From contig CM059199.1 of assembly GCA_030323885.1 (NCBI GenBank), forward strand, positions 38,386,590-38,450,589: a DNA stretch of 64,000 bases, written 5' to 3'. A program made the translations under genes and the position numbers. Shown here in pieces: positions 21,291-32,134 of this stretch (its first letter is position 1; the number at the start of each line of letters is the position of its first letter). This DNA is from Branchipolynoe longqiensis. Lineage: Eukaryota; Annelida; Polychaeta; Phyllodocida; Polynoidae. The notes beneath the pieces are model-generated. The model was not told the DNA's origin. It searched no databases and was given only the letters and a program-made list of their open reading frames with translations.

Positions 21291-21899
21291 CTCTGCACAT
21301 TTCTAGAGTTTTCAATTAACCACGAGCAGATAGTTATATACCTCCTAAAGTATTATAAATATAATCCCAGCAAAATTGGATACGCGTATCCGTTGTTGGA
21401 TTAGCTGCTAGATATTAATGTCGTGGGTCCAGGAATTGCACTTGTAGTCAATTGCACATGGTCATATTGACCAACATAAGTACATCCCGACATGATGATG
21501 ATGATGAAGATGAAGGTAATGTTGATGTCAGTGATGATAATCATAATGTCGTTGTTGGCAAGTTGCCTTGTTTGTACGTAGCACAGTCTCATTACTAATA
21601 CTAAGCTCTTCGGGGCAATATTGTCGATTTTTGGTTGACCAACCCTAATTGATTTGGCGACGAGTAAAGTGTTATTATGTGGGTGGAAAATACTCCTCTG
21701 TAGAAAATACTCACCAACTCAGCTGTGAACCCTCACAAAGTTGACGTTCTTCGCCTTCGTGTTGTGATCGATGACAGCTCGGTGTGACGTCAACATGGGG
21801 TCCTCTTTACGAGTAAGCGTGGGCCGGGTACCAGACGACTCTTACTTCGTTGCACTTGTTCCTGTGCCACTTCCGGTTCGCTGTGGTATTTAGGTCAGT
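21291..21899. other. No gene recognised
   Basis: Contains a (GAT)n-like stretch at 21494-21520. A short rise in GC at 21730-21900 has no coding signal I can support. Confidence 0.35.
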
Positions 21900-22370
21900 G
21901 CGCGCGCTGTTCGGCTGCAGGATGACACACTGTCACACTGCAAACTGAACGGCTATGATCAATCTTAAAACAGAAAAAGTGAAATATCTCTAAAAGCACA
22001 CCACCTAGACACAAACTGCTTGGAACACATAGAAACCATATTCAACAAATAAATGATATTAAATTGATAAGGTTAGGGTTCTGCATTTCTATTAATTTTG
22101 AATAAAATAAACGTGTTGCACTGCGCGTACCGACAAACTCAATGCATTGAGTTACAGAAAAAGTTAAATATCTCTAAAACCACACCACCTAGACACAAAC
22201 CGCTTGGAACACACATAGAAAACATATTCAAGGAATAGATTATATTACATATACATGGTTAGGCTTCTGCATTTCTATTAATTTTGAATAAAATAAACGT
22301 TTTGCACTGCGCGCACTGGCAAACCAAGTGGCAGTGTGCATTCGTTCTGCAGCCAAGATGCGCGCGCATA
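21900..22370. mobile_element. TIR element with GGCTGCAG ends and duplicated core
   Basis: GCGCGCGCTGTTCGGCTGCAG at the left is imperfectly inverted at the right (CTGCAGCCAAGATGCGCGCGC), with CACACTG inside both. The interior is two copies, in reverse orientation, of the core module known from 800-1391 and 10863-11341. Confidence 0.6.
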
Positions 22371-22539
22371 CACAATGTTTATAAACATTGAAAGGGGTCT
22401 ATATATATATAATGTGTTCCAGCGTAGGTATTAATGCAAACGATAGGTTCACTACACAAATGGGTTTGTTAGATTCTTGTTTGTCTATTTGGGGGTTCTA
22501 GTAATATCTAAGTTCATTTTAAGGCGAGCAAAGAAAAAA

Positions 22540-23335
22540 GGAACAGTAATGTCAGTAATGTATTCACCTTGAATAAAAGAGAAGGCAGCCCGGCCATACT
22601 CTCAAACTAGTCAAACCCAGAGCCATTTCAAAATTAAGGCAACACAGTTTCTAAAACAGGATCATAAATATATGGAATAGTCTCCCACAAAATGTTATTG
22701 ATGCCGGTGTTGCGGATTCCCAGGGACACCAGTTTGCGAGGGACACATCGCTTCTGCACATACGTCAAAGTCGAACAGCATTGTCACTAACGTTATAAAT
22801 TTAATATAATGTTTTTGGTAAAGATCTTTTCTATATGTATGCCAAACGATTTGTTTCTAGATGGTGTAATTTGAGAGATATTTGACTTCTTCTGTATTTT
22901 ATGTATGAACATGGCTCACGACCATTGACAATGCCTTGAGTTTGACAGTACGCGCAGTGCAAAACGTTTGTTTTATTCAAAATTAATAGAAATCATGAAC
23001 CCTAACCTTATCAATTTAATATAGTCTTTATGGTAAAGATGTTTTCTATATGTCTACCAAGCGATTAGTTTCTAGATGGTGTAATTTGAGAGATAATTGA
23101 CTTTTTCCTTATGAAGATTTGCTCTCGGCCGTTAACAATGCATTTCAATGGAAGTGTCCCTGGCAAACTGGTGTCCCTCGGAATCCGCCACACCGGCTCA
23201 ATGAATTCATTCAAGAACAGATTAGAAAAAGCATGGGCTGATGATCCAGGGAAATTTGACCACTTATTCACCATATGCTATTAATTTGTTCCTTGTGTTG
23301 CTAATTACTTGCACTTCCTGTCTACCAATAGCTAT
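22540..23335 (+). pseudogene. CR1-like retrotransposon 3' end, interrupted
   Basis: 22560-22703 and 23197-23335 together match, on the opposite strand, the last ORF portion and 3' UTR of the CR1-like element at 32030-35375 (for example CAAAATGTTATTGATGCC, and GCATGGGCTGATGATCCAGG). A Ginger-like MITE separates the two parts, and a 979-bp element follows in the 3' UTR. Only about the last 80 codons remain. Confidence 0.85.
22708..23192. mobile_element. Ginger-like MITE inside a CR1 remnant, CCGG flanks
   Basis: TGTTGCGGATTCCCAGGGAC is inverted at the right end with about 44 bp of similarity (CACCAGTTTGCCAGGGACAC). CCGG flanks it (22704-22707, 23193-23196). The related CR1 at 32 kb shows the unoccupied site as GATGCCGAGTCAAT, so the insertion is well placed. 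The interior is the core module, one partial and one full copy. Confidence 0.85.
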
Positions 23336-24314
23336 ATGGGTCGTTCTCAGAAACTGTGTACCACTTGAGGTAGTCTACTAGAAATGCATATTTCAAAGAA
23401 ACCCTTTATTGGAGTGTCAATATTTAGATTTCATCAGTTAGCCAAATAATGTGGGAGATAGTTTAGATCAAAAGTAAATGTTAATAGTGTGTATTATGTA
23501 TCTTATTGGGATGGATGTAGCTAAATACATAGAAAATTACATCACTAATTTGTGACATTGTCAACAGCATTGAAAATAAAGTGTCACAAACTTAATGAAA
23601 ACCTCTGAACAACAGCTCATTTCACTTCAAATGGTCATATACAATGTCTTCATTAAGTTGAAGACATTTCTTTCTTAAAAAAAAATTTAAATGATGAAAT
23701 AGTTAACATTTTCTGGAGTCATTAACATCGTAACATTTCGTTTCCACTTGCAAATACTATGAAACTCTGTATCAAACACTGAGTACAGATACAGTACAGG
23801 AATTATTTTCACCATTTGACACTATGCATGGACCCAGTTATGGTATAGTAAAAGATAAATCCTGAAATTGCCCCTAAACATTGAAATTTGAGCCGAACAT
23901 TTGTGTAAAATTGTTTGTTTCCACTTTGTTACTCTGCTAATCCGTTTACTCTGCTAATATTTTCTTGCTTTTCTCTTTAATATTCACAAATAAGACAAAA
24001 CCATAGCAATGAGGTTTCAAATTATTATTACTACTGTTTATAAAGCAAGTGGCATCTGAAATGTCCTAAAAATGTCAAGTTTTGTGTGGAAAATATTTGA
24101 TTTTGGAGTCAGATTGGTTTCCATGCTATACTGCTATTTATTGGGTGTGAGCATCATTTGACCTACTTAAAATGCCAGAATATGTTTATTTTCAATTATT
24201 CAGATGCAAAAGGACATACACATTGAGGAAACTTGCTTATAGGACTTTGGCAGCATTTTGATTTTCTGGTACTGATGTCACACTATTGGTACACAACTTC
24301 TGAGAACGACCCAT
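23336..24314. mobile_element. 979-bp TIR element, 8-bp duplication
   Basis: ATGGGTCGTTCTCAGAA at 23336 is inverted as TTCTGAGAACGACCCAT at 24314, and GTGTACC is also mirrored. Flanks ATAGCTAT and ATCGCTAT form an 8-bp duplication with one mismatch. It sits in the CR1 3' UTR, whose continuation resumes at 24323. No ORF. An 8-bp duplication suits hAT and some others; the ends do not look like classic hAT, so I leave it unclassified. A stray end of this family lies at 46785-46803. Confidence 0.7.
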
Positions 24315-24443
24315 ATCGCTATATCGTAGAAAAGTGCCAGTGATTGGATGCAATCGGGAAAACACCAAATATGTTGTCAATATGAATTTGCTTCAAAGAC
24401 GTTTAATAACTTTAGTCTTTACTCCGGTTGCTGGATAAGATAT

Positions 24444-24780
24444 AGATAAAATATACCACGTACTTGTGTAGTAGGGGTGAAAAACAACCCTATATAAAAG
24501 CTGTCGAAGAATTTCGAGATTCTGGAGAAATTAACTGAACTGATAAATTCCTGCACTGCAAGTCTGGGTTGAATCAAAGAACCTACAATACTAGTATTAT
24601 AGGGTCTTTGGTTGAATTTTTTATCTAGATCAAATATATTACCACATACTTGCAGTAGTAGAGAGGCTACAGTAGTACAAGATGTACCCCATAGCGGCGT
24701 AAGTCCCTACTTGCAAGTACGGGATGAATATTTAATCCTACTGCAAGTTAAGGGGTGATTCTAAAGCCTAAATTTAGATG
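24444..24780. mobile_element. Degraded GATAAAAGATTCACCC-family copies
   Basis: TAGATAAAATATACCACGTA to AATTTTTTATCTAG (24444-24629) is an internally deleted copy. A second piece up to about 24772 repeats the GTACTTGCAGTAGTA and GTACGGGATGAATATTTAAT words. Confidence 0.5.
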
Positions 24781-24999
24781 ATTAACATACATTAAAATAA
24801 ATAAAATAACAAGTTAACCAACATAGTATCATTATTTATGTTGGCGCATTGTAAGGACAGACAATGAGCATGATTCAGCAGTAACTATATGCAAGCATCT
24901 GAAGCAAGTTCTCATTGACAGCATTGACATTTTCTGTGTTTCGGTCTAAATAATGATATAACTAGATTGTTATAGCCAAAGAGAGCTATATAATAGTTA

Positions 25000-25938
25000 G
25001 ATAAAGGATTCACCCGCTACTCGCAGTCGCAGTACACAGGTGAATACCAACCCTATATAAAAACGGTTGAAAAAGCGGGTTAATGAATTGAGAGCCTAAT
25101 TTCCCAATCTATAGCCAATTGTGAAGCGAATTAGACAAAGTGATTCATATGAAGCGAAGTAGCGGCGCGTTTACACGAAGCGAGTTTGAAAGTGTTTCGG
25201 CGCCGGGAACCAGCAGCCTTAGTTCCGCCTGTAGCCGGCAAGCACTGCTATATTTGTTTAGTTTACACTTGGCGATTAGATGCCGATGCAGCTGCTACGT
25301 TAATATCGCTTTTAATTTAGGGTTAATTTAATTAAATTTAATTATTTGAGTATGTAATTCTGTTAAATATGATCGCATTCAATAGATTTCGGCCTAATCG
25401 GTCCCTAACACTGCCGGGCACCAGCGATAGTTACAGCTGCGCATGTAGCTGGCAAGCACTATCCCCGCCCGGGAACCAGCGGAATCGCTTCATATAAACC
25501 ACCTGGCAAGGTGGTTTACATAAAGTGAATCATATGAAGCGAATCAGCCCTAATACGCCTCAGAGTCCTGTTTACACGGCGAATGTGAGGCGAACTAGGC
25601 AAGGCGCATTATATGAGCCGTTTTAACTCGTCCGTGTAAACACGGCTTAAGAAGCAACAATTATTCTTTACATATGTCTTATTGGTAGCCCGAGTTCAAA
25701 AATATAATATAATATCTAGTTTAATAAGATTTAAAAGTGAAATCGACGGAATTCTGCAGCCGCCATCTTGTCTTTTTGCATTCTCTCCCATTTCACCAAC
25801 TCTGTGCCTATATGGGTAGCCATTTGATACTGGAGCCACAGTTTCTACTTCATGTTCCACACTAAACCTATTTTCGCCCGTATTTACACTACGTTGTCCT
25901 TCACCCGTGTACTACAAGTACCGGGTGAATCTTTTATC
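25000..25938. mobile_element. TA MITE carrying a second element
   Basis: GATAAAGGATTCACCC at 25000 and the inverted end GGGTGAATCTTTTATC at 25938, with TA at both edges. Compared with the copies at 294 and 44496 (opposite orientation), it has about 540 extra bases from about 25114 to 25655. Confidence 0.8.
25114..25655. mobile_element. Nested CpG-motif element (GAAGCG type)
   Basis: The stretch is absent from sister MITE copies. It repeats CATATGAAGCGAA/CATATAAACC words, GTTTACACG in both directions, and paired GGCACCAGC/GGGAACCAGC words about 250 bp apart. Exact ends are uncertain (TTA near 25647 at the right). Same building style as 14834-15379. Confidence 0.55.
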
Positions 25939-26324
25939 TATATAATAGTATATATATAATTACTATTCGGGGTCTATTTGTTCTATTTGTCACCTACATT
26001 TATATTTCTGATCAAGAAGCCATGATATCACAGTGATGATCACTTATTTTATTTATTTTATTATTATCTAGGCATCAGACAATCCATTAGACCCTACTCG
26101 CGGTTTAAAAATATATCTACAAACACAAATTAATAGGCATGCATATTAGGGTAGGGCAAGGTGCAACGTTATTTTCCCTGCTCAATTAACGTATGTAATT
26201 AAAACAAACCAACACAAAACCCCCCAAAAAACACCACACAACACCCTGGACAATTGACAGTCTCTTTCTTTTGTTTGGCACATTAGTTGTTTAAGCAGGG
26301 GATATTTCAGTCGGAGATGTCCGG

Positions 26325-26487
26325 TCTTCCTCATTCCACTGCTCCTTGCCTTATCTTTGTAATGTTGAACGTCTGGCTACGAAGCGACAAGTATACAGTC
26401 ATTGGTTTGACTGGACCAGGATTCGAACCCACGATCTACCAACACGGGAGACGGAGGCTTTAACTCATTTGGCCATCCCGTCTTAAA
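26325..26487 (-). mobile_element. Partial SINE-A (head and part of body)
   Basis: CCTTGCCTTATCTTTGTAAT, TTGGTTTGACTGGACCAGGA and GGCCATCCCGTCTTA in order; the tail is missing. Confidence 0.75.
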
Positions 26488-26729
26488 AGATTTGAATATC
26501 ATGTATTCAGACTCCACCTAACATCTCGATCCCGAAAAGAAGCGGACCAATATTCACCAATATTCACTCATGCTATATCGGTACAGTAGGGCATCGCAAA
26601 ACAGGCTTTGCATAGCAAGGCCTAATTCACTAATGGCCCTGTCACACTACGACGTAACGAGCTAACGTGAGCCGACGTAGGTGAATTTTGGTCATTACGT
26701 TGAGGTACGGCGGGTTACGTCACACTTAC

Positions 26730-27190
26730 GTGGTTCTCCCCATCTTCTGGGCCTGGTCCTCCCACAGCTTGCTATTTTTGTCGGTCCTCCGGTAGTCGGT
26801 CAACTTGACGTTCCAGAGAACCGGGGTGTCATGCAGAAAATCCAGTACCGCCTCCTCCTCGTCTGCAGGCAGAGTGCAGTCAAACTTGCGCACCCTCCTC
26901 TTGCCTGTTCCTTGCAGATGGTGTGAGCCGGAGGAGGTGAAGGCTGCAGACGATGCACAGGAATACGGAGAAGATGGAGACAGGGACTGCGTGTCCATAG
27001 TTTCCTCTGTGTGCTCAGTCGGGCGAGCAAGAGATGCGACTATAGGAGATGCTGGAGATGGTGCTGCTGCTGGTGATGTTAGTGGTGTACCAGTCATCCT
27101 CTTCCTCCCCTTCCCTCTTCCCCTTCCATAGTGGGGGTTTGGAGCACAAGTGGAAGTGGAGCTGGAGGTGGAGGTGTGTTTCGGCGGCAT
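26730..27190 (-). CDS. First exon of a MADF-domain transposon protein (partial gene)
   Basis: ATG at 27190 (MPPKHTSTSS), a basic GRGRGKGRKR stretch, a Ser/Pro-rich linker, a KRRVRKFD segment, then VLDFLHDTPVLWNV and DYRRTDKNSKLWED, the first half of a MADF (Adf-1-type Myb/SANT-like) DNA-binding domain. The exon ends at a perfect donor CAC|GTAAGT (intron from 26729, phase 2); downstream exons are deleted. Frames that read on to a stop at 26726 pass through the intron. In PIF/Harbinger elements this protein binds the transposon ends and brings in the transposase. The remnant alone could at most give a truncated product. Confidence 0.75.
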
Positions 27191-27229
27191 GCTGGAGAAG
27201 TTGTGAGGAGAGAGCAACAGAGCACCCTT

Positions 27230-27237
27230 ATTTTATA
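27230..27237 (-). promoter_or_regulatory. TATA box of the MADF exon
   Basis: TATAAAAT on the minus strand, about 40 bp upstream of the ATG at 27190, the spacing expected for a short 5' UTR. Confidence 0.55.
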
Positions 27238-27723
27238 CCCAAGGTGCGGGTGCGTCAGGTGCTTTTCCGCACGTCGGCCCACGTTTCGCTCACGCCAAGC
27301 ATATTGAGCATGCGCTGCCATCACGCTGGCCATGCTGGAATCACGTCAGCCCAACGCTAATCAATCGGTGGGCCGACGTCGACTCACGTCTGGAAAAATG
27401 GTTGATTCGGACGTGGCAATGTTAGAGCAGACGTGATCATGCCAGTCCGATGCTAAGCCGCCACTGACGTCACGCTAGGCTCGCTTCACGTGCACTGGAG
27501 TTTCGCTAGCCTCACGTTGACACAATTAATTATTCCTTTGTCCTCATTCGTTGAACCATGTTATAACTACGCTATACCGATGTTACGCTCACGTCAACTA
27601 CGTGGCACTGACATTCAACTTGGCCCCATATTTACATATTACGCCGAGAATGTTGACACATAAAATTTATTTTCACGTTGCCCCTACGCTGGCGCGCTAC
27701 GTCATAGTGTGACAGGGGTATTA

Positions 27724-28820
27724 GCACCCAATAGGGGGAAGCACCAACAATGATGGTATTAGGCCATGCTAGACGACGATGCAAAGTAGCCTAAAGTGGC
27801 ACCGCTTACACTTACAGCTAGGACTAGAAGCCAACCCGTATTTTAGCCAATCAGTGAGGGCCATTACCCAGCTAGATGGCCAATATTTAACTGGTTATGA
27901 AACAATGATACGGCGACAGTCTTTGGAATCACAACAGTTAAGCCTACTTCCAGCTCAAGTATGCATAACCATCAATTGACTGAAATAACCTACTTGGGTG
28001 TAAGCCTATATACTGCCTTTGAAAGGTCTTCCTTGGCGATTTCTAGCAGTAATTTGTTAGTCCTCCATATCCCCTGATGGGGATGGATTACTAAGACATG
28101 CACCTCATAGTAGCACCACAGAAACAGGGTTAGGGTTATACATTATAAACTGCCATGAATGTACATTTACATTCAAAATCACTAAGAATAAATGTGTGAC
28201 AATAATTGCTGCTGATTTGGTAGCATGGCATCTAATAAATAAAATGAAGTTGAATTGGATGTGAAATGTTATTTTCGAAACCGCAATGAGATATGTGTAT
28301 ACAGTGATTTTACCTGAGCATTCTAGAACCTCTTCGTTGGCTTGTTTGGATCGTAATTTAATCAAAACGTTGCAACGACACGCAGTAGCATACAAAGAGG
28401 GATGTCCCTTGGGCAATCCTATCTTATAACAGCAGCGTGGTAGAAAACATGAAGTTATTGTTCTCAATCAACAATAATGTATTAATAAGTGGGCAGCTAA
28501 AGAATAAACAAGACAACATCAGAAGAACCTTTCAATATTAGCAAAAATTAGCAATAGGGGTCTACGTGAAATATGTAGGAAAATTAGTTTTTCAATAAAG
28601 ATATCATAGATCACAAGAATCTTGAAGCTGCTTGTCAACTTTTTTAACTTTTAAAATTCATGTATATTTGATCAGAATATATATTTTCTTATTGTCGAAA
28701 CGAAACATATTTATATTTGACTTTCTCTCAGTCTCAATCAGGTAAGAAGTAACATTTATTTTGTTCAAAACAATTATAAATAAACAAAGGCATTTTTGTG
28801 GGGGGGGGGGGGGTGTTGTC
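27724..28820. other. No gene recognised
   Basis: Moderately complex DNA. A minus-strand frame at 28105-28467 has AG/GT boundaries (28414-28313 region) but no known domain. Nothing else supported. Confidence 0.35.
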
Positions 28821-28965
28821 TGCATTCTCTCCTATTTGACCAACTCTATGCCAAAATAGATATTCACTGGACACTAAAACTATGAGCTTTAATTAGCTCT
28901 TCTTTATGCAAAAGCAGTTTTTGCTCGGATTCACCCCTATTGTGGATAGAGGTGAATCTTTTATC
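28821..28965 (-). mobile_element. Partial GATAAAAGATTCACCC-family MITE
   Basis: TGCATTCTCTCCTATTTGAC then GGATTCACCCCTAT and end GGTGAATCTTTTATC. Matches the reverse strand of 44496-44910, heavily shortened, just after a G run at 28801-28813. Confidence 0.65.
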
Positions 28966-29034
28966 TACGATATGAATTGAATAAGCAACAACTGCAGGGG
29001 AGAAAGACAGCTATCAGGGGTTTCACTTGTTTGT

Positions 29035-29140
29035 TTTTTGTTGGAGTTTTACATCCTGAAAACATCTGAGGTCATATCCTAATGGGTACCAACTTGCGAC
29101 AGTGCGCGCTCATGGCAACTTAATAGTGCAGCCCTACTGG
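29035..29140 (-). mobile_element. SINE-A tail fragment
   Basis: GAGTTTTACATCCTG, ACATCTGAGGTCATATCCTA and GACAGTGCGCGCTCATGGCA, then sequence departs from the SINE. Confidence 0.7.
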
Positions 29141-29479
29141 TAGATCTGCCCACCACCACAAGCTATATGGCCCCATGGCCAACACCAACCTTGACCTTTG
29201 GTGATCCCTATCCCAGCAGAAGGGGTAGGACCTGAGTGCACTCACACCCAGACCTGCCAGCACCACTATGTCTATTTACATCCCACTCAGGCACCACCAA
29301 CCCATACATTTATAGATACATGAACCTGGTCACGTACACCGATCAGTAATAGAACATTTGCATTCACCCCTATGCCGAATATCGGAATATTTTACCCTAT
29401 GCCAGGGTGATAACATATTTTCTATACTAACATATATATTCTTATGTCATCTTCAGAATACCAGAAGCCAAAGACCATT

Positions 29480-30170
29480 GGAGTGAGGTTAAATGTGGCA
29501 ATTTTTCATCTTTACGTTGATGTACGTTGGATTACGTTATGATGACGTCATAATGACGTTAGACTGATGTCGAACTACGTCACATTACGTTGTGCTACGT
29601 CAAGTTACGTCAAGGTTTTGGACATGGTAAACAATTTTGACGTAGCTCGAACGTAAGGGTTTACGTTCGGCATACGTTCTGTTCACGTTCAGCGAACGTC
29701 AATGACGTTAAACGGACGTTAGGGAAACGTTTGTCACTACGTTCCACTACATTCCACTATGTTCCACTACGTTCCACTAGTTGACCCACATTAAAGCCGG
29801 TGGAAACGTCCATGCGGCGTAATGGGAAAGTCAGGAGAACGTCAGGAGAACGTCAGGAGAATGTCAGGAGAATGTCAGGAGAACGTACATTCAGCGTTTC
29901 GCCAACGTTTAATGACGTAAGTAACGTAAGGTAACGTAAAGCAACGTAGTTCTGGCGATGAATTAACATTCATAACGTTCCGTGAGCGTCATTACGTTGT
30001 CCTCTCTCGTTGAATGACGGTATCACTACGCTTTACCGACGTTACGCTCTCGTCCACTATGCTGCATCCACGTTCAACTTGTGCCCAAATTTGCATACTA
30101 TGCCGAGAAGTTCAACGTTCTTTACGTTCTCCCTATGTTGACGTCGTTACGTCATAGTGTGACAGGGCCA
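29480..30170. mobile_element. ACGT-saturated MITE, left end degraded
   Basis: The right end TAGTGTGACAGGGCCA is followed by TAA (30171-30173). The interior aligns with 54965-55654: dense ACGT words, the tandem 11-mer GTCAGGAGAAC, and the central GTTTTGGACATG. The left terminus is not recognisable. Confidence 0.75.
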
Positions 30171-30644
30171 TAAGTTTTGAGGACTTTCTGTAGTATGTAT
30201 ACATTACAGGTTGTACATGGATATTGGATATACATTGGATATACACTTTATTCTACATTTTAGGAACTATATATGATATGTTAAGGTCTGGAGGCTTCGC
30301 TGTCTTGGGCTCCTTGAAGATTTCCGGGATTTTTCAATCATGCAGCACCATCAACGCACACTAAAATGTGGTGCTGACGCCGCAGCACTACCAGTGTACA
30401 CTACTAATATTAATAAATGCTCCAAGTGCTACAGCACTATCAGCATACACTACTAATACATGCTTCAAACGGCGCAGCACTATCAGCTTATACCAATATA
30501 TATGAAACCCGACTTCCGGGAATTTTCCGCGATTCCCTGACAATGCTAAATCTATGGGAGAATATCAGCATTTTAGCTTTTTTTCCCGGAGACCACTTTC
30601 ATCCCTGCATAATATAAGTTACTTGAACATAAAATGAACTCACA

Positions 30645-30862
30645 TATCCGTAATAGTTGTCTGGTTTGCATTCATTTTCCACATTCGAGCCACGGTCGGG
30701 CCACTGTCGGGCCGACAGTGTTGTTCCGACGTTAGGTTTCAATGCCTTTCCACTTTTGAACCACCGTCGGGCCACCGTCGGGCCTACGGCGGTAGCCCGC
30801 CGCTGGTTTTCATTCATTTTCCACATTCGAGCCACCGTCGGGCCTCCGTCGGGCCGACGGTG
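30645..30862. repeat. GTCGGGCC motif array (left)
   Basis: ACCGTCGGGCC and GGGCCGACGG words occur about nine times in 220 bp, interspersed with CATTCATTTTCCACATTCGAG (twice). A similar array lies at 31498-31668; together they bracket a 230-bp tandem repeat. No convincing TIR found. Confidence 0.7.
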
Positions 30863-30879
30863 TTGATGCGCGCATGCGC

Positions 30880-31333
30880 AGTTCTTTAAATTTCCGGCTC
30901 GAGTCCCCAGTGGAACACGTGCGATCGTTGAGTAGCGTTCTTTTTCAACAAATAACTCCAGATATCACAGGAATTTTAAGGAATTATTTAACAGGTTTGT
31001 TTATTAATATGTTTAGATTATTTTGTAAAAGTTTTGTAATTTATTACGACATATTAATGGAATTATTCGTGTTAATACGATTTGAATTATCGGGTACGGG
31101 TTGTTGACAGTTCGACTCAGTTCAAGTCGCCACTGGAACACATGCGATCGTTGAGCAGCGTTCTTTTTCTACAAATAACTCCAAAAATCGGGGGAATTTT
31201 AAGGAATTATTTAACAGGTTTGTTTATTAATATGTGTAGATTATTTTGTAAAAGTTTTTTAATTTATTAGGATGTATTAATGGAATTATTCGTGTTAATA
31301 CGATTTGAATTACCCTGTACGGAACGTTGACGA
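30880..31333. repeat. About 228-bp tandem duplication
   Basis: Two units (from about 30880 and about 31108) share GGAACACGTGCGATCGTTGA / GGAACACATGCGATCGTTGA and TTAAGGAATTATTTAACAGG. Confidence 0.8.
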
Positions 31334-31358
31334 AAAACAGCCATCTTGGTTTTTTCCG

Positions 31359-31499
31359 AGAAGACACTGTCACTATAGTGTCAATACGTACAGACTATAT
31401 TAAATTTATAAGGTTAGGGTTCTCGATTTCTATTAATTTTGAATAAAACTAATATTTTTGCACTTGTACGTATTGACACTAGAGTGACAGTGTCTTCTC
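31359..31499. mobile_element. Tiny foldback element with core-module piece
   Basis: GAGAAGACACTGTCACTATA is inverted as TAGAGTGACAGTGTCTTCTC, with GTGTCAATACGTAC also mirrored: about 34-bp arms in a 141-bp element. The loop is a part of the core module shared with 10863 and 41161. Confidence 0.65.
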
Positions 31500-31668
31500 A
31501 GCTCGTCGGCTCGTCAGCGGTTTCCGCCGTCGGGGCGACGGCGGCAGCCGCCGTCGGGGCGACGGCGGGAGGTTGGACAAAACAACGTCGGCCCGACGGC
31601 GGTTTCCACCGTCGGGTCGCCGGAGCGGCCGCCGTCGGGCCGCCGTCGGGCCGACGGCTGTGTGCTAT
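31498..31668. repeat. GTCGGGCC motif array (right)
   Basis: GCCGTCGGG and CGACGGCGG words run through the stretch. Overlapping ORFs on both strands here are artefacts of this repeat. Confidence 0.7.
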
Positions 31669-31675
31669 CTGGGTC

Positions 31676-31963
31676 AGGACGGGTACCGACTTGTGACAGT
31701 GCGCACTCATGGCGACTTTATAGTGCTGTCCCACTGGGAAACCAGGCCGCTGGCACCACGACCTGGTATTCCACTCAGTCACATTATCCTGGCACTGAGC
31801 ACACCAGTCCTTGCCCTCTCCTAATAATGCCGAGTGCCTGGCTAGGAAGCAACAAGTATCAATGTTTAAGTCATTGGTTTGACTCGACCAGGGTTCGAAC
31901 CCTCGACCCCACGATCTACCAGCACGGGAGAGGGACGCTCTAACTCATTCGGCCATCCCGTGT
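31676..31963 (-). mobile_element. SINE-A, near full length
   Basis: GACGGGTACCGACTTGTGAC, CTTTATAGTGCTGTCCCACT, GACTCGACCAGGGTTCGAAC and ATTCGGCCATCCCGTGTGG in order on the complement. Confidence 0.85.
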
Positions 31964-32134
31964 GGTCTCACCAAGAGGTCAGTCACCAAGAGGTTATCTG
32001 TCCATAGAGCTGACAGTCAAAATACAGTTGGGTGTCCCAAATAGTGAAATAGCGAATGGTAGACAGGAAGTGTGAACACTTATTTGTCTCACATTTTTGC
32101 TTGAGTGCAATTAAATAAGCAACACAAGGAATAA

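Larger units (their letters stand above)
26634..27720. mobile_element. Harbinger-like element with a MADF exon
   Basis: Ends TGGCCCTGTCACACTACGAC and, inverted, TACCCCTGTCACACTATGAC, flanked by TAA (26631-26633) and TTA (27721-27723). Both arms are rich in ACGT words, as in the elements at 54965 and 57975. The middle holds a promoter and first exon of a MADF-domain gene on the minus strand (26730-27190). PIF/Harbinger elements encode a DDE transposase plus a Myb/SANT or MADF-like DNA-binding protein and duplicate TWA; this is an internally deleted descendant of such an element. Confidence 0.8.

Noticed and set aside
28313..28414. Minus-strand candidate exon (Cys-containing, AG and GT borders)
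   Set aside because: Short, no known domain, weak polypyrimidine tract; its phase would bring a stop in the large exon at 19106.
29825..29890. CRISPR-like direct repeats (GTCAGGAGAAC)
   Set aside because: No spacers of constant length; an 11-bp tandem inside an ACGT-type MITE, and the genome is eukaryotic.
31498..31943. Overlapping Ala/Gly/Arg-rich ORFs
   Set aside because: They read through the GTCGGGCC array and the SINE-A copy; no domain.
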